64,000 bases of DNA from Melieria omissa (GCA_963971225.1 OZ020268.1:57845900-57909899); one strand, 5' to 3'. Shown: positions 1 to 11,520, counted from the first letter of the stretch. Notes: generated by a model not told the origin, from the sequence alone. Made by a program: numbers and translations.

Positions 1-174
1 CACCTCTGGTTTATAGGCTATGCTTTTCCCGAGCAAGCGTATTGTCCGCATATGTGGCAGCTTTCTTTTCCATGTAAAAGGTACTATGGTGGTTTTGTCC
101 GGGTTTATTCGCAGGTCTACCCGGGCACACCATTCTTGGGTTATTTTTAAGCCTCTCTGGATTATATTAGAACT
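1..174 (-). mobile_element. non-LTR retrotransposon reverse-transcriptase fragment, open at the window edge
   Basis: Reading the minus strand from about 174 down to 1 gives one open frame. It contains a Trp-Cys pair followed by INPDKTTIVPFT and a Lys-Arg-Lys stretch. This is the pattern found after the catalytic YADD region in Jockey/R1-type reverse transcriptases (WC...NP.KT..V.FT..+K). The frame is still open at base 1, so more of the element may lie to the left. On the right, similarity stops before the MITE relic at 245. Clade and completeness cannot be judged from this piece. Confidence 0.6.
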
Positions 175-244
175 TTGAAACAGAATAAAATTTAGATGTA
201 GACAATTTTTCACTTTCATTTGATACCCATATCTTAATCATTGC

Positions 245-402
245 ACAACCGCAAATATTAAAAAAAAGATTTGAAATGTGTATGTTCCTAAAATTTTAAA
301 GTCCTTTAAAAAGGACTTGGGGCAGAAAATGAAAAACTGATATGTCAGGTTACTAAAAATGACCTCTAGTTTCACGCCTATATCAACATTTTTCTTTCGA
401 TT
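245..402 (-). mobile_element. relic of the TTA-type MITE family seen complete at 17146-17723
   Basis: Bases about 245-402 match the reverse complement of about 17515-17695. Shared blocks include a CCGCAAATATT block, the near-palindrome AGTCCTTTAAAAAGGA, a CAGAAAATGAAAAACTGA block and a TTTCACG-CTATATCAACATTT block. Neither terminal repeat is present, so this is an internal fragment. Confidence 0.65.
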
Positions 403-1227
403 CTATTGATGTTAGGCTTATAGCCTATTTCCACCGGGCCTTAAATGCATTTAACGCTTAAATGCATTTAACATCGCATTTAAATGCTCTAATTCCCATG
501 CAATTGTTTTTGTATCAAAGTGAGTTAACTCATTTTCAAAACTGAGTTAACTCAGTTTTGCCTTTTACAGACGTCTAACAGAATATGTTATGTTAAAAGC
601 TGGAGCAATTTTGACAAATGTACAAATTTTGATAGCATGCTTTCATGTGCTACAAGAGCCGAACGAACACAAACGACAGAAGGGATTTGAATTACGTTCG
701 GTGTGGTAGATTTTTTGCCAAGACAATTACTTTTTACTGCATTTTTCGCAAAAATACATATCGTCTGTCATAATCAAAGTCAAAACTTCTATTATTTGCC
801 AATAATAAATGCTGAAAGAGAAAATCAAAAACGTGAAACTTCTAACAACCCTCTTGCCATTAAAAATTCATACAGCTCTGGTATCAATCAGCTGACTACT
901 TTCATAAATGAAATAAACATTGACAAATGAAATAAATTTTCACAAATATGAAAACGCAGACATTCCTAGACTGTTGAGAAGGAAAGCGAATTGGTTTTCT
1001 TGCAGTAGAGGGGCTACAAGAAACCATACATACGTATACAAGGAGATGGCGGTGCTGGGTAAGCTGTGGCTGCCCAGAAAAAAATGCAAAATTTGAATTG
1101 ACCAAATAAAAATGTAAACAAAAAACAGCTGTTGCATTTAACTCGATTCCGGTGGAAACGCTTGACAGTTCTCGAATTCAATAGAGCCCTTCACTGCAGT
1201 TAAGCGCTCAGTGGAAATAATTTCATT
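403..1227. other. intergenic, no gene seen
   Basis: AT-rich spacer. It holds two perfect 10-bp palindromes GAGTTAACTC (522-531 and 544-553) and a short cluster of TTAAATGCATTTAA-like palindromes near 445-490. Short open frames here show no family resemblance. Confidence 0.5.
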
Positions 1228-1371
1228 AATTGATTGGCACGACAGCCCGCTTACGCGAGACTAAGGCCTAGCTTCCCGAAACCACCCGTGTTGTGCGTGT
1301 GAATTTTGTACGCGGGTGGAAGGGACCTACAGTTTTATGCCGGTTCCGAACGGCAGGTTGGGAGCTTTTTT
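1228..1371 (-). mobile_element. SINE type A, 5'-truncated copy
   Basis: The segment is nearly identical to the reverse complement of 16487-16625. It carries the core (poly-T, GGTTGGGAGC, GAACGGCAG, CTGTAGGTCCC on the complementary strand) and the terminal GACTAAGGCCTAGC and GGCACGACAGCCCGC blocks, next to an AATTAATT tail. The tRNA-like head is missing, as expected for incomplete reverse transcription. The similarity ends at the T run near 1371. Confidence 0.8.
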
Positions 1372-1841
1372 CACCATCAGTAATTTTTCCACATGTCATC
1401 TGATATGGACAATAAGTATATCTCTGGGGAGGCTAAGGTATTATCTTCTGATGGACGGACAATTTCTGTTAGTCGGATGATTCGTTTCCCGTTTTTCCCC
1501 GTTTCGAAATAACCGGGGAAAAATTGTTTTTCGAAGATTTTTCGAAAACGCTTCTTACAAAAATTTATTGATCTTCAGTTTCGTGTTCAGATGCCCAGAA
1601 AACACTTTAATTTGTAGGTGCATTTTTTTTCTGTACTATTTTAAGAATATTTCGGTGGCTTTAAACCCCCAAAACAGTCCCCTGTTTGCGCCTCTGTATG
1701 AAATAGTAAAACTGTTTTTTCTACTACTACTAATAGTGCAGTCCGCACATCTCTAGCTGGAGCGCAAATGCAACCCTGTCTGTTGCACATGTTAAATTGA
1801 AAAAGGTGTGAAGCAGTTGACTCCGTTGAATCCGCGCAAAC
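1372..1841. other. upstream region of the DDX10-like gene
   Basis: It probably contains the promoter and short 5' UTR of the downstream helicase gene. I see no TATA box or initiator that I would defend. The bases before the start codon (GCAAACATGA) have a purine at -3, which is acceptable fly start context. Confidence 0.35.
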
Positions 1842-4127
1842 ATGAAAACAAAGTGGAAAAAAAAGAAGCAGTCTGCCCAACTACTCTGCGATGCTGAAAT
1901 TCAGGAGCTGAAGAATAGCTACGCCAGCATTAGCTGTGCAAAAGAAACAGTGAAGCGCTTTGCGGATCTGCCACTGTCACAGAAGACACAAAAGGGGCTT
2001 GCAGACTCCAAGTATGTGCACCCTACGGACATACAACGTGAGAGTATTGGGCCGGCGCTGCAGGGCAAGGATGTGCTGGGCGCAGCCGTAACGGGCAGCG
2101 GTAAAACGCTGGCTTTCCTGATTCCAGTAGGTGGCACTGGTTGCGGTTTGAAATCTATTTTAACTTTTCCAATTTTGCAGGTAATTGAGCACCTCTTCAT
2201 CAACAAGTGGTCTCGAACGGACGGCATAGGTGCTATCATTATATCGCCCACACGCGAACTAGCCTATCAGATATTCGAAACGCTTAACCGTGTGGGCAGA
2301 CATCACGAGTTCTCCGCCGGTCTCATCATAGGCGGCAAGAATTTGAAGTTCGAGCGCACACGCATGGATCAGTGCAATATATTGATTTGCACGCCAGGTC
2401 GGCTGCTGCAGCATATGGACGAGAATCCATTGTTCAATGCAACCAGCATGGGAATGCTGGTGCTGGATGAGGCAGATCGTTGTCTGGACATGGGCTTTGA
2501 GCAGGCGTTGAATGCCATCATTGAAAATCTGCCACCAGAACGGCAAACGTTGCTCTTTTCGGCCACACAGACTAGCTCGGTGAAGGACTTGGCGCGCCTA
2601 AATCTACGCGATCCGGTATATATCGGACGTCAGGGAGAAACGAAATCAGGCGCTGTGGTGGTGCCCGATCTGCTGCAGCAGAACTATGTGGTAGTGGCGC
2701 TGGAAGACAAAATTACCATGCTGTGGTCCTTCATAAAAAACCATCTCAAGCAAAAGATTATTGTTTTTCTGTCCAGTTGTAAGCAGGTGAAATACATCTA
2801 TGAAATTTTCTGCAAACTGCGGCCGGGTACCAGTTTGCTGGCGCTATACGGCACACTGCATCAGGATCGCCGTATTGCCATCTACAATGAGTTTATGCGT
2901 AAGAGCAATGTGGTGCTTTTCGCCACGGATATAGCCTCACGTGGACTGGACTTTCCCACGGTGAACTGGGTGGTGCAGCTGGACTGTCCGGAGGATGTGA
3001 CGCAGTATATACATCGTGCCGGGCGCTCGGCGCGCAACAAAGCACGCGGCGAGAGTCTGCTGGTACTTCTGCCCACAGAAGAAAGCGCCATGATTGAGGC
3101 ACTGAAGCAACAGAATATTCAAATACAGAAAATACATATTGATCCGAAGAAGCTATTCTCGCCGCGCATCAAAATCGAGGCGTCATTGGCGCAGCACGCC
3201 GAGCTAAAGGCGTCAGCCCAACGTGCCTTTATCGCTTACCTGAAATCAGTGTTTCTGATGAAGAATAAACAGATATTCAAAGTGTTTGAGCTCGATTGCG
3301 ATGCATACGCCAAGTCGCTGGGACTGGTAGTAACGCCACGTGTGCGTTTTTTGGAACGCTTCTTGAAGCAAAAGCAGCAGAAGAATGTTACAGCAGCTGC
3401 TGGCGATTCTCATACGCCACAGCGCGACTTTCAAGAGTCCGAGAGCGATGATGAAGACTTCATACGGCCCAAGCGCGTCAATCACGATATACAAAGTAGT
3501 AAACACGATGTGGAAGAAGAGGTGGAAGAAGTGCTTTTGCCTGCACCGAAGAAAGGAAAGCTGGTAACTAAAGCGGCGCTTGCCAAGAAGGTGCTGAAGA
3601 AAAAGCTGCAGGTGAACGAGAAACGAAAATTCGACGACGAAGGTCGCGAAATTGTGGATCAGCGCAAACAGCTTCAGTCGGCACTGGCCAAGGAATACGA
3701 GTCACACGAGACTGTTAATGGCATTGATATTGAGGCCGCCAAACAGCTGCTCACCGAGGAGGACAAATACGACAAGCAGCGCTTCCGGGAGCTGGTGAAG
3801 CAGCGCCACCGCAAACTGAAAGAGAAGCTGAAGAAACGTGAACGGAGTGAATTCTCGTCAGACGACGCGGATGGCGGTGAGAGTGACAACTCGGTGGACT
3901 TGTCCTTTCTGCCCGATCCAAAGGACGTTTATCAGCTGGGCACAGACGATTCGGAGAGCGATGCTGATGTAGAGCCATCGGCAGCACCACAAGCGAAGAG
4001 TCGTGACTTGAGCGAGGAGAGTGATTATGAAGCGGAACCGGCGGCCAAGAAACCGAAAGTAGCTGCGAAACTTTCACTCAACGATGCAGAGGTTATTGCT
4101 GCGCAACTGTTGGCGAGTACTAATTAA
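1842..4127 (+). CDS. Ddx10: ATP-dependent RNA helicase DDX10 (Dbp4 family)
   Basis: DEAD-box RNA helicase. Its yeast and human relatives release snoRNAs and act in nucleolar 18S rRNA/small-subunit assembly. Exons are 1842-2126 and 2181-4127, giving 743 residues after splicing. Visible motifs: Q-motif region (PTDIQ, ~61), motif I GSGKT (85-89), Ia PTREL (~118), Ib TPGR (~166), II DEAD (~191-194), III SAT (~222), V ATDIASRGLDFP and VI HRAGRSAR. A DUF4217-like segment follows (AQRAFIAYLKSV, LGL..TPRVRFL). The C-terminal ~250 residues are acidic and lysine-rich, as in DDX10. ARGLDFP followed by VNWV and the DCPED block distinguish DDX10 from other DEAD proteins. Read without splicing, the frame also stays open (761 codons) because the intron has no stop. 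It converges on the CRAL-TRIO gene, whose stop lies about 380 bp away. No defect is seen. Confidence 0.95.
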   Translation: MKTKWKKKKQSAQLLCDAEIQELKNSYASISCAKETVKRFADLPLSQKTQKGLADSKYVHPTDIQRESIGPALQGKDVLGAAVTGSGKTLAFLIPVGGTGCGLKSILTFPILQVIEHLFINKWSRTDGIGAIIISPTRELAYQIFETLNRVGRHHEFSAGLIIGGKNLKFERTRMDQCNILICTPGRLLQHMDENPLFNATSMGMLVLDEADRCLDMGFEQALNAIIENLPPERQTLLFSATQTSSVKDLARLNLRDPVYIGRQGETKSGAVVVPDLLQQNYVVVALEDKITMLWSFIKNHLKQKIIVFLSSCKQVKYIYEIFCKLRPGTSLLALYGTLHQDRRIAIYNEFMRKSNVVLFATDIASRGLDFPTVNWVVQLDCPEDVTQYIHRAGRSARNKARGESLLVLLPTEESAMIEALKQQNIQIQKIHIDPKKLFSPRIKIEASLAQHAELKASAQRAFIAYLKSVFLMKNKQIFKVFELDCDAYAKSLGLVVTPRVRFLERFLKQKQQKNVTAAAGDSHTPQRDFQESESDDEDFIRPKRVNHDIQSSKHDVEEEVEEVLLPAPKKGKLVTKAALAKKVLKKKLQVNEKRKFDDEGREIVDQRKQLQSALAKEYESHETVNGIDIEAAKQLLTEEDKYDKQRFRELVKQRHRKLKEKLKKRERSEFSSDDADGGESDNSVDLSFLPDPKDVYQLGTDDSESDADVEPSAAPQAKSRDLSEESDYEAEPAAKKPKVAAKLSLNDAEVIAAQLLASTN
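2127..2180 (+). other. 54-nt in-frame intron of the DDX10-like gene
   Basis: It starts GTAGGT and ends TTTTGCAG, with a pyrimidine-rich stretch before the acceptor. It lies between codons (phase 0), is a multiple of three and has no stop, so a naive translation adds 18 residues. Removing it restores the contiguous family sequence LAFLIP-VIEHLF directly after motif I. Confidence 0.9.
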
Positions 4128-4149
4128 AATATTTTAGTAAACATTAAAA

Positions 4150-4155
4150 AATAAA
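4150..4155 (+). terminator. probable poly(A) signal of the DDX10-like gene
   Basis: AATAAA lies 23 bp after the TAA stop of the helicase, the expected place for a short 3' UTR. Confidence 0.6.
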
Positions 4156-4168
4156 CTGAAATCGTTAT

Positions 4169-4174
4169 TTTATT
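4169..4174 (-). terminator. candidate poly(A) signal of the CRAL-TRIO gene
   Basis: AATAAA on the minus strand, about 335 bp after the stop at 4510. If it is used, the two convergent 3' UTRs end within about 20 bp of each other or overlap. Other A-rich hexamer variants occur in the interval, so the choice is uncertain. Confidence 0.35.
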
Positions 4175-4509
4175 TGAATATGAAATTATTGTCTGAATGA
4201 GCTTTTAAGCAGTTGTATCAAAATTTTAAAACCATCTTTAATGAAAAATACAATTTGCTATGCTTTCAATATTGATTGAAAGTTTGTACAGTTAAATTCA
4301 GTTTAACCATTTGAACTACAGTAACATAGAACTACTTGTATCACCCATAAAAGTAAACCATAAATTTTTTGTGTTGAATTTTGGTGCGCGCTCAAAACCA
4401 ATACCAGCGACTGCGATTCTCTCCTGACTCAACTATCCACTGTTTTGGATCCATTAGGTAATCTCTGAAATAGATGGAAATATACATTTCGAAAGCTAGA
4501 ATCATCACT

Positions 4510-7500
4510 TCAGAGCATTTTAGTTTGTGTCGCTGACCTCTTCTCGAACATGAGCTGCGTCCACTTGTCTTTCAAATCGGTCATGGCGCCCGCTTTGCCT
4601 CCATACTCGTTGGGCAGCATGTCGCGCGGAACGTGATCGTACAAACTTTCGATGCCTTCGGTGTGAAAGTGAATCTGTAAAGTTGAAGGCAATGTTTTGT
4701 TTATCAAATGGTTTTCAACGCTTCAGATTTGAACTCACCATTTCGAAGACTTCGGGGTGTATGAACGGTTTTACAATTGCAATCATTTTGTTAAGAAACG
4801 ACGGACAGTTGATGACGTGCATGCCGCGCAGCCGCACCGGATAGGCCTCTTGCAGGAATTTCATGTAGATGCGAAATGTGAGGAAGGATATGCGCGCAAT
4901 GTGCGACATGCTGTAGCCGGCAATGTCTACGATTTGCACTTCGCCATTGGCGATCAAGTGCTCGTTGATGTCGGTGTTATTGGCGTCGTCAGCGGGATCC
5001 ACGTCGGGCACTGTAAAGCGACAATCGGCTAACATGAAGAACAATTTGCACTCTTCGACGCTGTTTAGCTAAGCAATTAAAACAAATTCATTTGATTGAA
5101 TTTAATAGATTAAAATTAATTAGAAATAAAATTTTGAAATTAAAAGTAAATAAAGACAGTTTAAATTTGAATTAAAAAAATATGAAATGAATTTGAAATA
5201 GATTAAAGATTGAAAATAAAATAAAATTTTACTTTGAAATTTAAATATTAACATTAATTAACTTTATTAAATATTTATTTTAAGAAATTAAAAATAATAA
5301 AATGAAAAATTAATAAAAAAATAAATAAATTTGAAATTAAATAATGGTTTTACAAAATGTTAAACCATTGGAGTGAACATTGTTTGTAAATAATTTGAAT
5401 AGGCTTAAATTTAATGCTTAATTTAATTTCTAATTTGACACAGAAGTCCGCTTTGATTTTTATTGTAGGCTTAAACATTTTATTTGATTTGTTAGTTGAA
5501 ATAAATGAAACTTAATTGGTGGCTAATTACCTTCCTTGCATCATAATCGGCCAAACGAAAGAACAACAGTTTGTGTCCTTCTGGTGTTAGACCAGGTAAC
5601 GGTGTCAGATCGCTAAAATATGAGTTTAAAAGTATTTAAATCAGTTGAGTAACGCAATGAAAATCCCAAATAGAGTTGACTAAACATATAATGATACTAC
5701 ATAATCAATTAGGCAATTTAAATAAATTAATCACATCATCATAATCGACATAAATTTACAATTAATTTTTAAATTAACACAAATTTTTAGTTTATATTTT
5801 AATTAAATTTTTATAAAACGCTGGTAATGAATTGGAATGATCAAACTCTGCTATTGAAACTTGAAACTAAAAAACTTGTCTTGAACTTTGAACCCTACTC
5901 ACATTGTTTCACGCGTTTTCTTCACATTCTCGTCGTTTGGATCGCGATTTATGAAGATGTGTGCATGTTTATTTCTCAGTGTAAAATTCAGTTCGATCAG
6001 CTTCTTCGTTTCTTCCACATCGTTGAACATGCACTTGAGAAAGCGACGCAACACTAGACGGTCTTTCAGAGAGAGAGAGAGAAAGAGAGCGGAAGAGAAG
6101 AAGAGAGTTAGACTGGACATCGATATACAGAGAGATGGTTAGACATTAGAAGGAGATTTAAATAAAAGTAAATTAATTTGTGTCAGGTATTGTTCATTAT
6201 AGTTGGTTTCGTAAATAACTTTTCAAATCCTTTGAAATCATATTTGAGGATTGAGAGGATTTGAATCCTTGAAACCCCCCTTGTGTGCGTCAATTTAAAT
6301 AGCTAATGATCGCTAATAACTATTGTCATGAATTTTATAAATCGACCTGGGGTTAGCCACGTCAGTTGATAACAGTAAAAGCTTAAGAAAAAGCTCCACA
6401 AATCCAACAGAACTCATGTGTGATAATCGAGTCGTATGCAGATAGGGGAATTCTTTGTAAGGTGCCACTCTTTGTAAGGTGCCACCCCTGCTCGATTTCG
6501 ACGTTTTAGCAATCCAAGAAAAAAAATTCCTATTGTCACTTAAGGGGGTCGTCTACGTACAAAGTTTTACAAAATGTTTTTTTTTTTTACCAAAAGGACT
6601 CTTCACGGTTATTGAGCTGTAGACCATTGAGCACGCTCGCTCACGGTGTTTCCGCACGCTCCCTGTGAACTTTAAACGCGTTTTCCCGAAAGTCGTATTT
6701 TTCTAACTTGCACGATTTTAAGAAAAGTTTTACACGCCTCGAAAATCTGGCCGCTACGCAGTCGACCCCCTTAAGGTATATATGTCAACATCAATTTTAA
6801 TGTGGTTTTTGAGGGAACAGACGCAATAACACGGTCTGGGTAAATAAAAGTGTCAAATTTGGTTAAGAAAAAACATAACAATGAAAACTGAAGGTTTTTC
6901 CTGCAGTCAAAAAGTAACCAAAAACTTATAAAAAACTAAGGTAAATATCAGTGTTGGACTTAATTTTTAATGCTTTTTCATAATCCGAAATGATATTCGA
7001 GCATATCGTAAAAGGATCAAATTTATTCAATGATTTCCAAAAAGCCGTGAAAATGTAAAGTGCCACATTTTTTTCTTTGTAAGGTGCCACCCCCCTTTTT
7101 TCATTGTTTTGTGGTCCTATTTCGGTAAAATGAGTTTTTATTGCTCGTAATCGTCATTACAAGGAATTTAAAGTGTTCTTAGTCAATTTTCATGAGGAAT
7201 AAATTAGTTCAGTTTTGTTTATCAATTTCCATACAATTATTCGTTTTATTCGTTACTATTCAATTTGCATTTTACTTTCGGTTATTTTCTATTCAACTCA
7301 AATTAAATTCAATAATCTTTCGTACATTTTCTAAATCATGCATTTTTACTTGAGATTTCTACTTTTTAGCGGTTTTTTAGGGGGTGGCACTTTACATTAA
7401 AAAATTTTAGGGTGTCGATTTTGAACACTTTGGGAAATTGGCTGTAAAATTCGTATTTACAAAAAATTCAAATGAAGTGTTACCTTGGATCATAGCTCTT

Positions 7501-8285
7501 TAAATCCTCTTTCCAACGGTATTAAATTGGCGATACGATAATTTTCTAACGAGTTTTGCGCAAAAAAGCTATGGGGTGGCACCTTACAAAGAATTCCCCT
7601 ATTAATTATATGTAAATATATGCAGATATTCATGATTATGAAGGGACAGTGTTAGCCGTACTCATTCTTTACAACTGTTGACTAATGTTGTCAATGTTAA
7701 GCTGGTTGTTGTGGTTGTTAATGTTAAGCTGGTTGGCCGAATTGGTCACGCATTGACCTTGTTGGGGAGAGTTTCTTAGTCGTTAAAAGCAGGTGAACTA
7801 ATGATTGCTTAGAAAGCCTGCGATTTCAGCGTATTTGAGCGGTGATTGGTATCAACTTTAGGGACCTCACCCAACCCAGGCAAATACGAGGCTCCCAGGC
7901 AGGTAAGCTGAGATCCAGCTATAGTAGAATAGCACATAATGTATTTCAAGGATTTTGTGACCCCTCACATTTCCTGCACTCGTTCGTTTCTGAGAAGAAT
8001 TGAAAATTATTGCACTGGCAACTTTTCGCTGGGAGCTTAAAGTGTTGATGAATTGTGTTGACAATCAAGTTTATTTGTTTTTTTATTTATTACTCATGCG
8101 CCAGTTATTCTATTGATATCACTGATAACAAATGCAGTCGATAGTAATCTTTTGAATTCGCGTTTGTCAAGTATTAGGAAAAAACTGCATAGATAATACG
8201 CACCGATCTCTTCAGGTAGCTTGGGATTTTCTTTGAACCAGCACTGCAACTCGTTTAATTTTTCATTTAGATCTGTGTTTGCCAT
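4510..8285 (-). CDS. CRAL-TRIO domain lipid-transfer protein (alpha-tocopherol transfer protein/clavesin-like)
   Basis: Cytosolic carrier family that binds a hydrophobic ligand in a CRAL-TRIO fold. The ligand here is unknown. Five exons join in frame: 8285-8204, 6062-5903, 5612-5531, 5068-4739 and 4674-4510. All introns start GT and end AG; the total is 819 nt or 272 residues, slightly below the usual ~300. Residues 1-80 form the CRAL_TRIO_N helical region (IDRLVLRRFLKCMF across the exon 1/2 join). Residues about 85-250 form the lipid domain, with VQIVDIAGYS, YPVRLRGMHVINCP and the ending DMLPNEYGGKAG. These are the hallmarks of the insect TTP-like expansion. Intron 1 (6063-8203) carries a nested pair of MITEs; intron 3 (5069-5530) is very AT-rich. 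The start ATG at 8285 gives a normal N-terminus. I cannot assign a Drosophila orthologue. Confidence 0.9.
6443..7601. mobile_element. non-autonomous DNA element with TA target duplication
   Basis: The termini are inverted repeats beginning GGGGAATTCTTTGTAAGGTG, flanked by TA on both sides (6443-6444, 7600-7601). The 12-bp motif GTAAGGTGCCAC (or with one change) recurs at 6457, 6474, 7055 and 7079 on the plus strand and inverted at 7384 and 7576. That is an array of subterminal sites of the kind transposases bind. No transposase frame is seen. The element is 1159 bp, 235 of which are a nested TTAA MITE. It lies in intron 1 of the CRAL-TRIO gene. Confidence 0.75.
6540..6774. mobile_element. TTAA-flanked MITE, short copy, nested
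   Basis: It is bounded by TTAA at 6540-6543 and 6771-6774, with inverted ends GGGGGTCGTCTACGTA / TACGCAGTCGACCCCC. The TTAA target is typical of piggyBac-type elements. The body matches the longer copy at 60094-60812 with two internal segments missing. Confidence 0.8.
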
Positions 8286-9890
8286 TTTTTCTCTGAGACG
8301 ACGCTTTTTGTGGTGTTTTTATATTATAATGTTTAATTGGGTTTTTTATTCTTAACAATCGGCTTCAGTTTGCTATGACTTCAAGCTGCCGTTTTTAATT
8401 TGAAATTTCATTAACTTAAGTTTTTGTATTTTTGGATTTTTTTTTGTGCTAATGTATTGTTTTTGTATTTTTCATAATTTAATATCTTCGAATTTTGACA
8501 TTTAAAAATAATTTTTTTAAACTATAGTATATTTTTAATAGTTAAAGTTTAGTCCAATTCAATTTTTAGTTTCAATTAGTTCAATAAGTTTTTATTACTT
8601 CTCTCTAAATTTAGTTTTTTTATAATTTGTTAATTTTTTTAATTATGTTTTTTAACAATGTTATTAAAAAAAAACTTAAATTTTTTTCTTAATTTTTTTG
8701 TTTAATTTAATTTTTTTGCAATTTAATTTTTTAAAATTTTTATATTTATTTATTCTTTTTTGTGCTTTTTATATTTAAAAATTTTTGATATTTAATAATG
8801 TTATAAAAAACATGTTATAAAAAATAGTAATGTTATAAAAAAACTAAAATATTTGTTTTAATTTCAAATTTGTTGGTTTATTTTATTATTATTTTTTATA
8901 TATTGATTATTTATTTGTGCCTTTTATATTTGAATATTTTTAACTTTATATTTTAAAACAATTGTATGATAAACTTTAGTATATTATTAATAATTAAAGT
9001 TGAGTTTAGGGTTCGAGAAGTTAGTAAGACTTCTTTCCAATTTTAATATTTTAATGATTTATGAATTTTGTTTTTTGGTTTTTGATTTTGATATTTTAAA
9101 ATAATTTTATTTAAGTTTAGTATACTCGTACTTTATTTTTATAAAATAAGTATTGTTTAATGATTTTTTGGCATTATGGAAATATAAGTAGTAGTAGTTT
9201 TTTCATTGTTTTCTACACTTTTGTGAAATTTAGTAAAGCTGAATGCTTTTTTACAAATCTACTATTTTTATAATTTATTTGTATATTAAAAAAAAGTTTT
9301 TTTAATATTTTCGAATTTTGATATTTTAAAATACTTTTATGAGTTTATAAGTTTAGTCTAACTACCTTTTAGATTAATCGAAATATAATAATTTGTCATT
9401 ATTTTTTCTACACTTTTGTAAAATTTTGTAAAGTGAAAAGAAAAAGCTCGTCGTTTTAACACTTTTTTCGGTTTGGAAATTTCTATTTATTTTATTATAT
9501 CTTTTTCTGTTGAATGCAAATTCTTGAGTTTTTTAAATATATTTTTCTAATTTTCTTGTATTTATAAGTATACAAATATATTAGAAGGATTTTTTGGAAT
9601 TTTTTTTATAACGATAAAAGAATTTAAATCGTATTTTGTATTAGTTTTTGGTAATTTGGTTTTTCAGAAATGTTTTAAATTCACTTGAAACTTTTGCGTT
9701 TTTTATATTTGCCGTTTTTGGTCTGTTAACAATTTCTCATGTTACTTTTATGCAATTTTGTAATATTTTAATTACAGTTTTATATTATTTTATACATTAT
9801 TATCACATATACATTTATTTTAATATATATAAATATAAATAAGATTATTTCAATAGAATTTCAATAATATGTATTTAGTTTTATTTCATT
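8286..9890. other. T-rich spacer upstream of the CRAL-TRIO gene
   Basis: About 1.6 kb dominated by T runs on the plus strand (A runs on the coding strand of the gene it abuts). ATTTT, TTAAT and TTTATA words are repeated but there is no exact repeat unit. No coding frame with family resemblance is present. The first few tens of bases probably include the 5' UTR of the minus-strand gene. Confidence 0.5.
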
Positions 9891-11520
9891 GTAATAAACT
9901 TTTTTCCACTTTAATAAGTTCCGCTCTCTGGCTAAACGTACACAAACGCCGTTTGCATTGTAACTAACCGCCAATCAGTTTGAAGCGTTGAGACTGCTTT
10001 GACTTCCAAAAATCGACTGATTTAGCATCGAAAGCTGCACAGCACTGTGGTGCAAAGTGTTCATCGATAGTCATAAAAGCTAACGACAATGTATGGGCAT
10101 TAGAGACTGCAATTAGATTAGATTACTAGAGCAGATTAGATTAGTGTATCAATGCGCCTTTACTTTATTTGCATTGATACGAGTTAAACCAGACGTAGAG
10201 GAATTACCGAAGACACTACTTAGGCGTCAAATTATGATGTTTTTGTACTTAATTGAGAGAAAAAATACTAGTAGCAATAATAACTTTTAAATATTGAAAT
10301 TTTCTCAATAAAAAATATAAAAAAAAGACGCATTTTTATACCTAACCTACCTTTATTTGGAATTTCCAACTTGTCCACACAGAAACTTTCCATACTTACT
10401 GTAACTCATTACTTTGCAGCTGTTGGCATTGCAATTAGCTATAATAATTCCATACTTTCCAGCGATAAAAATCGCATAAAACCAAAAATAATAACAATCG
10501 TCGTCGATCAGCCGTGAAGTATCAATTTTCAGAAAATTTTCAAACGCCATTAGCCGCAAGTGGTGCGTGCCCCATTCGCATCGTCGTCCATGCACAATGC
10601 ATGTAAACGGCATTTTAAGCACAAACAAAGTGGAAAATCATTGCGCGAGCGCTTTCGACGCGGCCAAACCAGTCAAAGCTCGACTTGTCAGCGACGAGTG
10701 TAAATAAATGTTCGCTTGGTCAGCAATGTGATTTTAATAGCTTTTATATTTGATTTTACTATATATGCGTACAATTAAATAGTCTCTAAGGAACAGTGGT
10801 GGTAGAACAGCGCCTCGCTTGTCAAATTCATTGGCGTGTGTTGTTGTGCTGACGGCGGCGGCATCGCTTCCACGTTCCGCGCAATAAGTGTTGCTGTATG
10901 TGTTTGCGAATTACTTAAGTACCGAGTAGTTGTGTGTGTGTGTGAGTGTGTTTGTAACCGGTTAATGACTTAATCGCTAGTAAACATCACTTACAAATAT
11001 AAATATTCAATACAATACAATATACGAGTATATGTTATGTTTCGGGGATTCTGTACCGATTCATGGCGATTCTATTTAGTTGCTACGTGTCTTTGCATAA
11101 AATGTTAACATTGTCATTAGACTTTTTAGGAATTCTTAAGACATATTCATCTTTATTCGATTACAAACTGAACAAATAACTTGATTTCTTGTTTTAATGG
11201 TTATTTCAATATTTCACAAATATTCCTATAAACAAAGTTGGAGTGGGAAGGAAGAGAGTTTGTTAAGAAAGAGAGGGAGAGAACTTGGGAGATGGAATAA
11301 GGAAAATATTTGGTTAACATTATGGCCGACTGTGGGAGGTATGTGTTCATCTGAAATGTTTTATTATTGAAGTTAGTCAACATGTGACAGTGTAAAAAGG
11401 ACTAAGACAGGACATAATTCATATGGGACACATATGTCCCAAGGGTTGTGAAAGAGTTAAATGAAAGAAAAGAAACCAGATGAATGCTTTGTTTTTGAAA
11501 AAACCTTAATTTGAGGTGAA
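9891..11520. other. intergenic, no gene recognised
   Basis: Base composition is more balanced than on either side near 9920-10130, 10340-10700 and 10790-11060. A perfect 10-bp stem (10146-10155 with 10171-10180, arm GTATCAATGC, 15-nt loop) stands out. These patches could be untranslated exons or regulatory DNA, but I could not tie them to a gene. Confidence 0.4.

Noticed and set aside
8094..8203. Extension of CRAL-TRIO exon 1 past the donor at 8203
   Set aside because: The read-through sequence has no similarity to the family, whereas splicing at 8204/6062 restores the conserved IDRLVLRRFLK segment.
10353..10628. 91-codon minus-strand frame with a plausible exon-like composition
   Set aside because: No homology seen and no splice partners located; left as unassigned.
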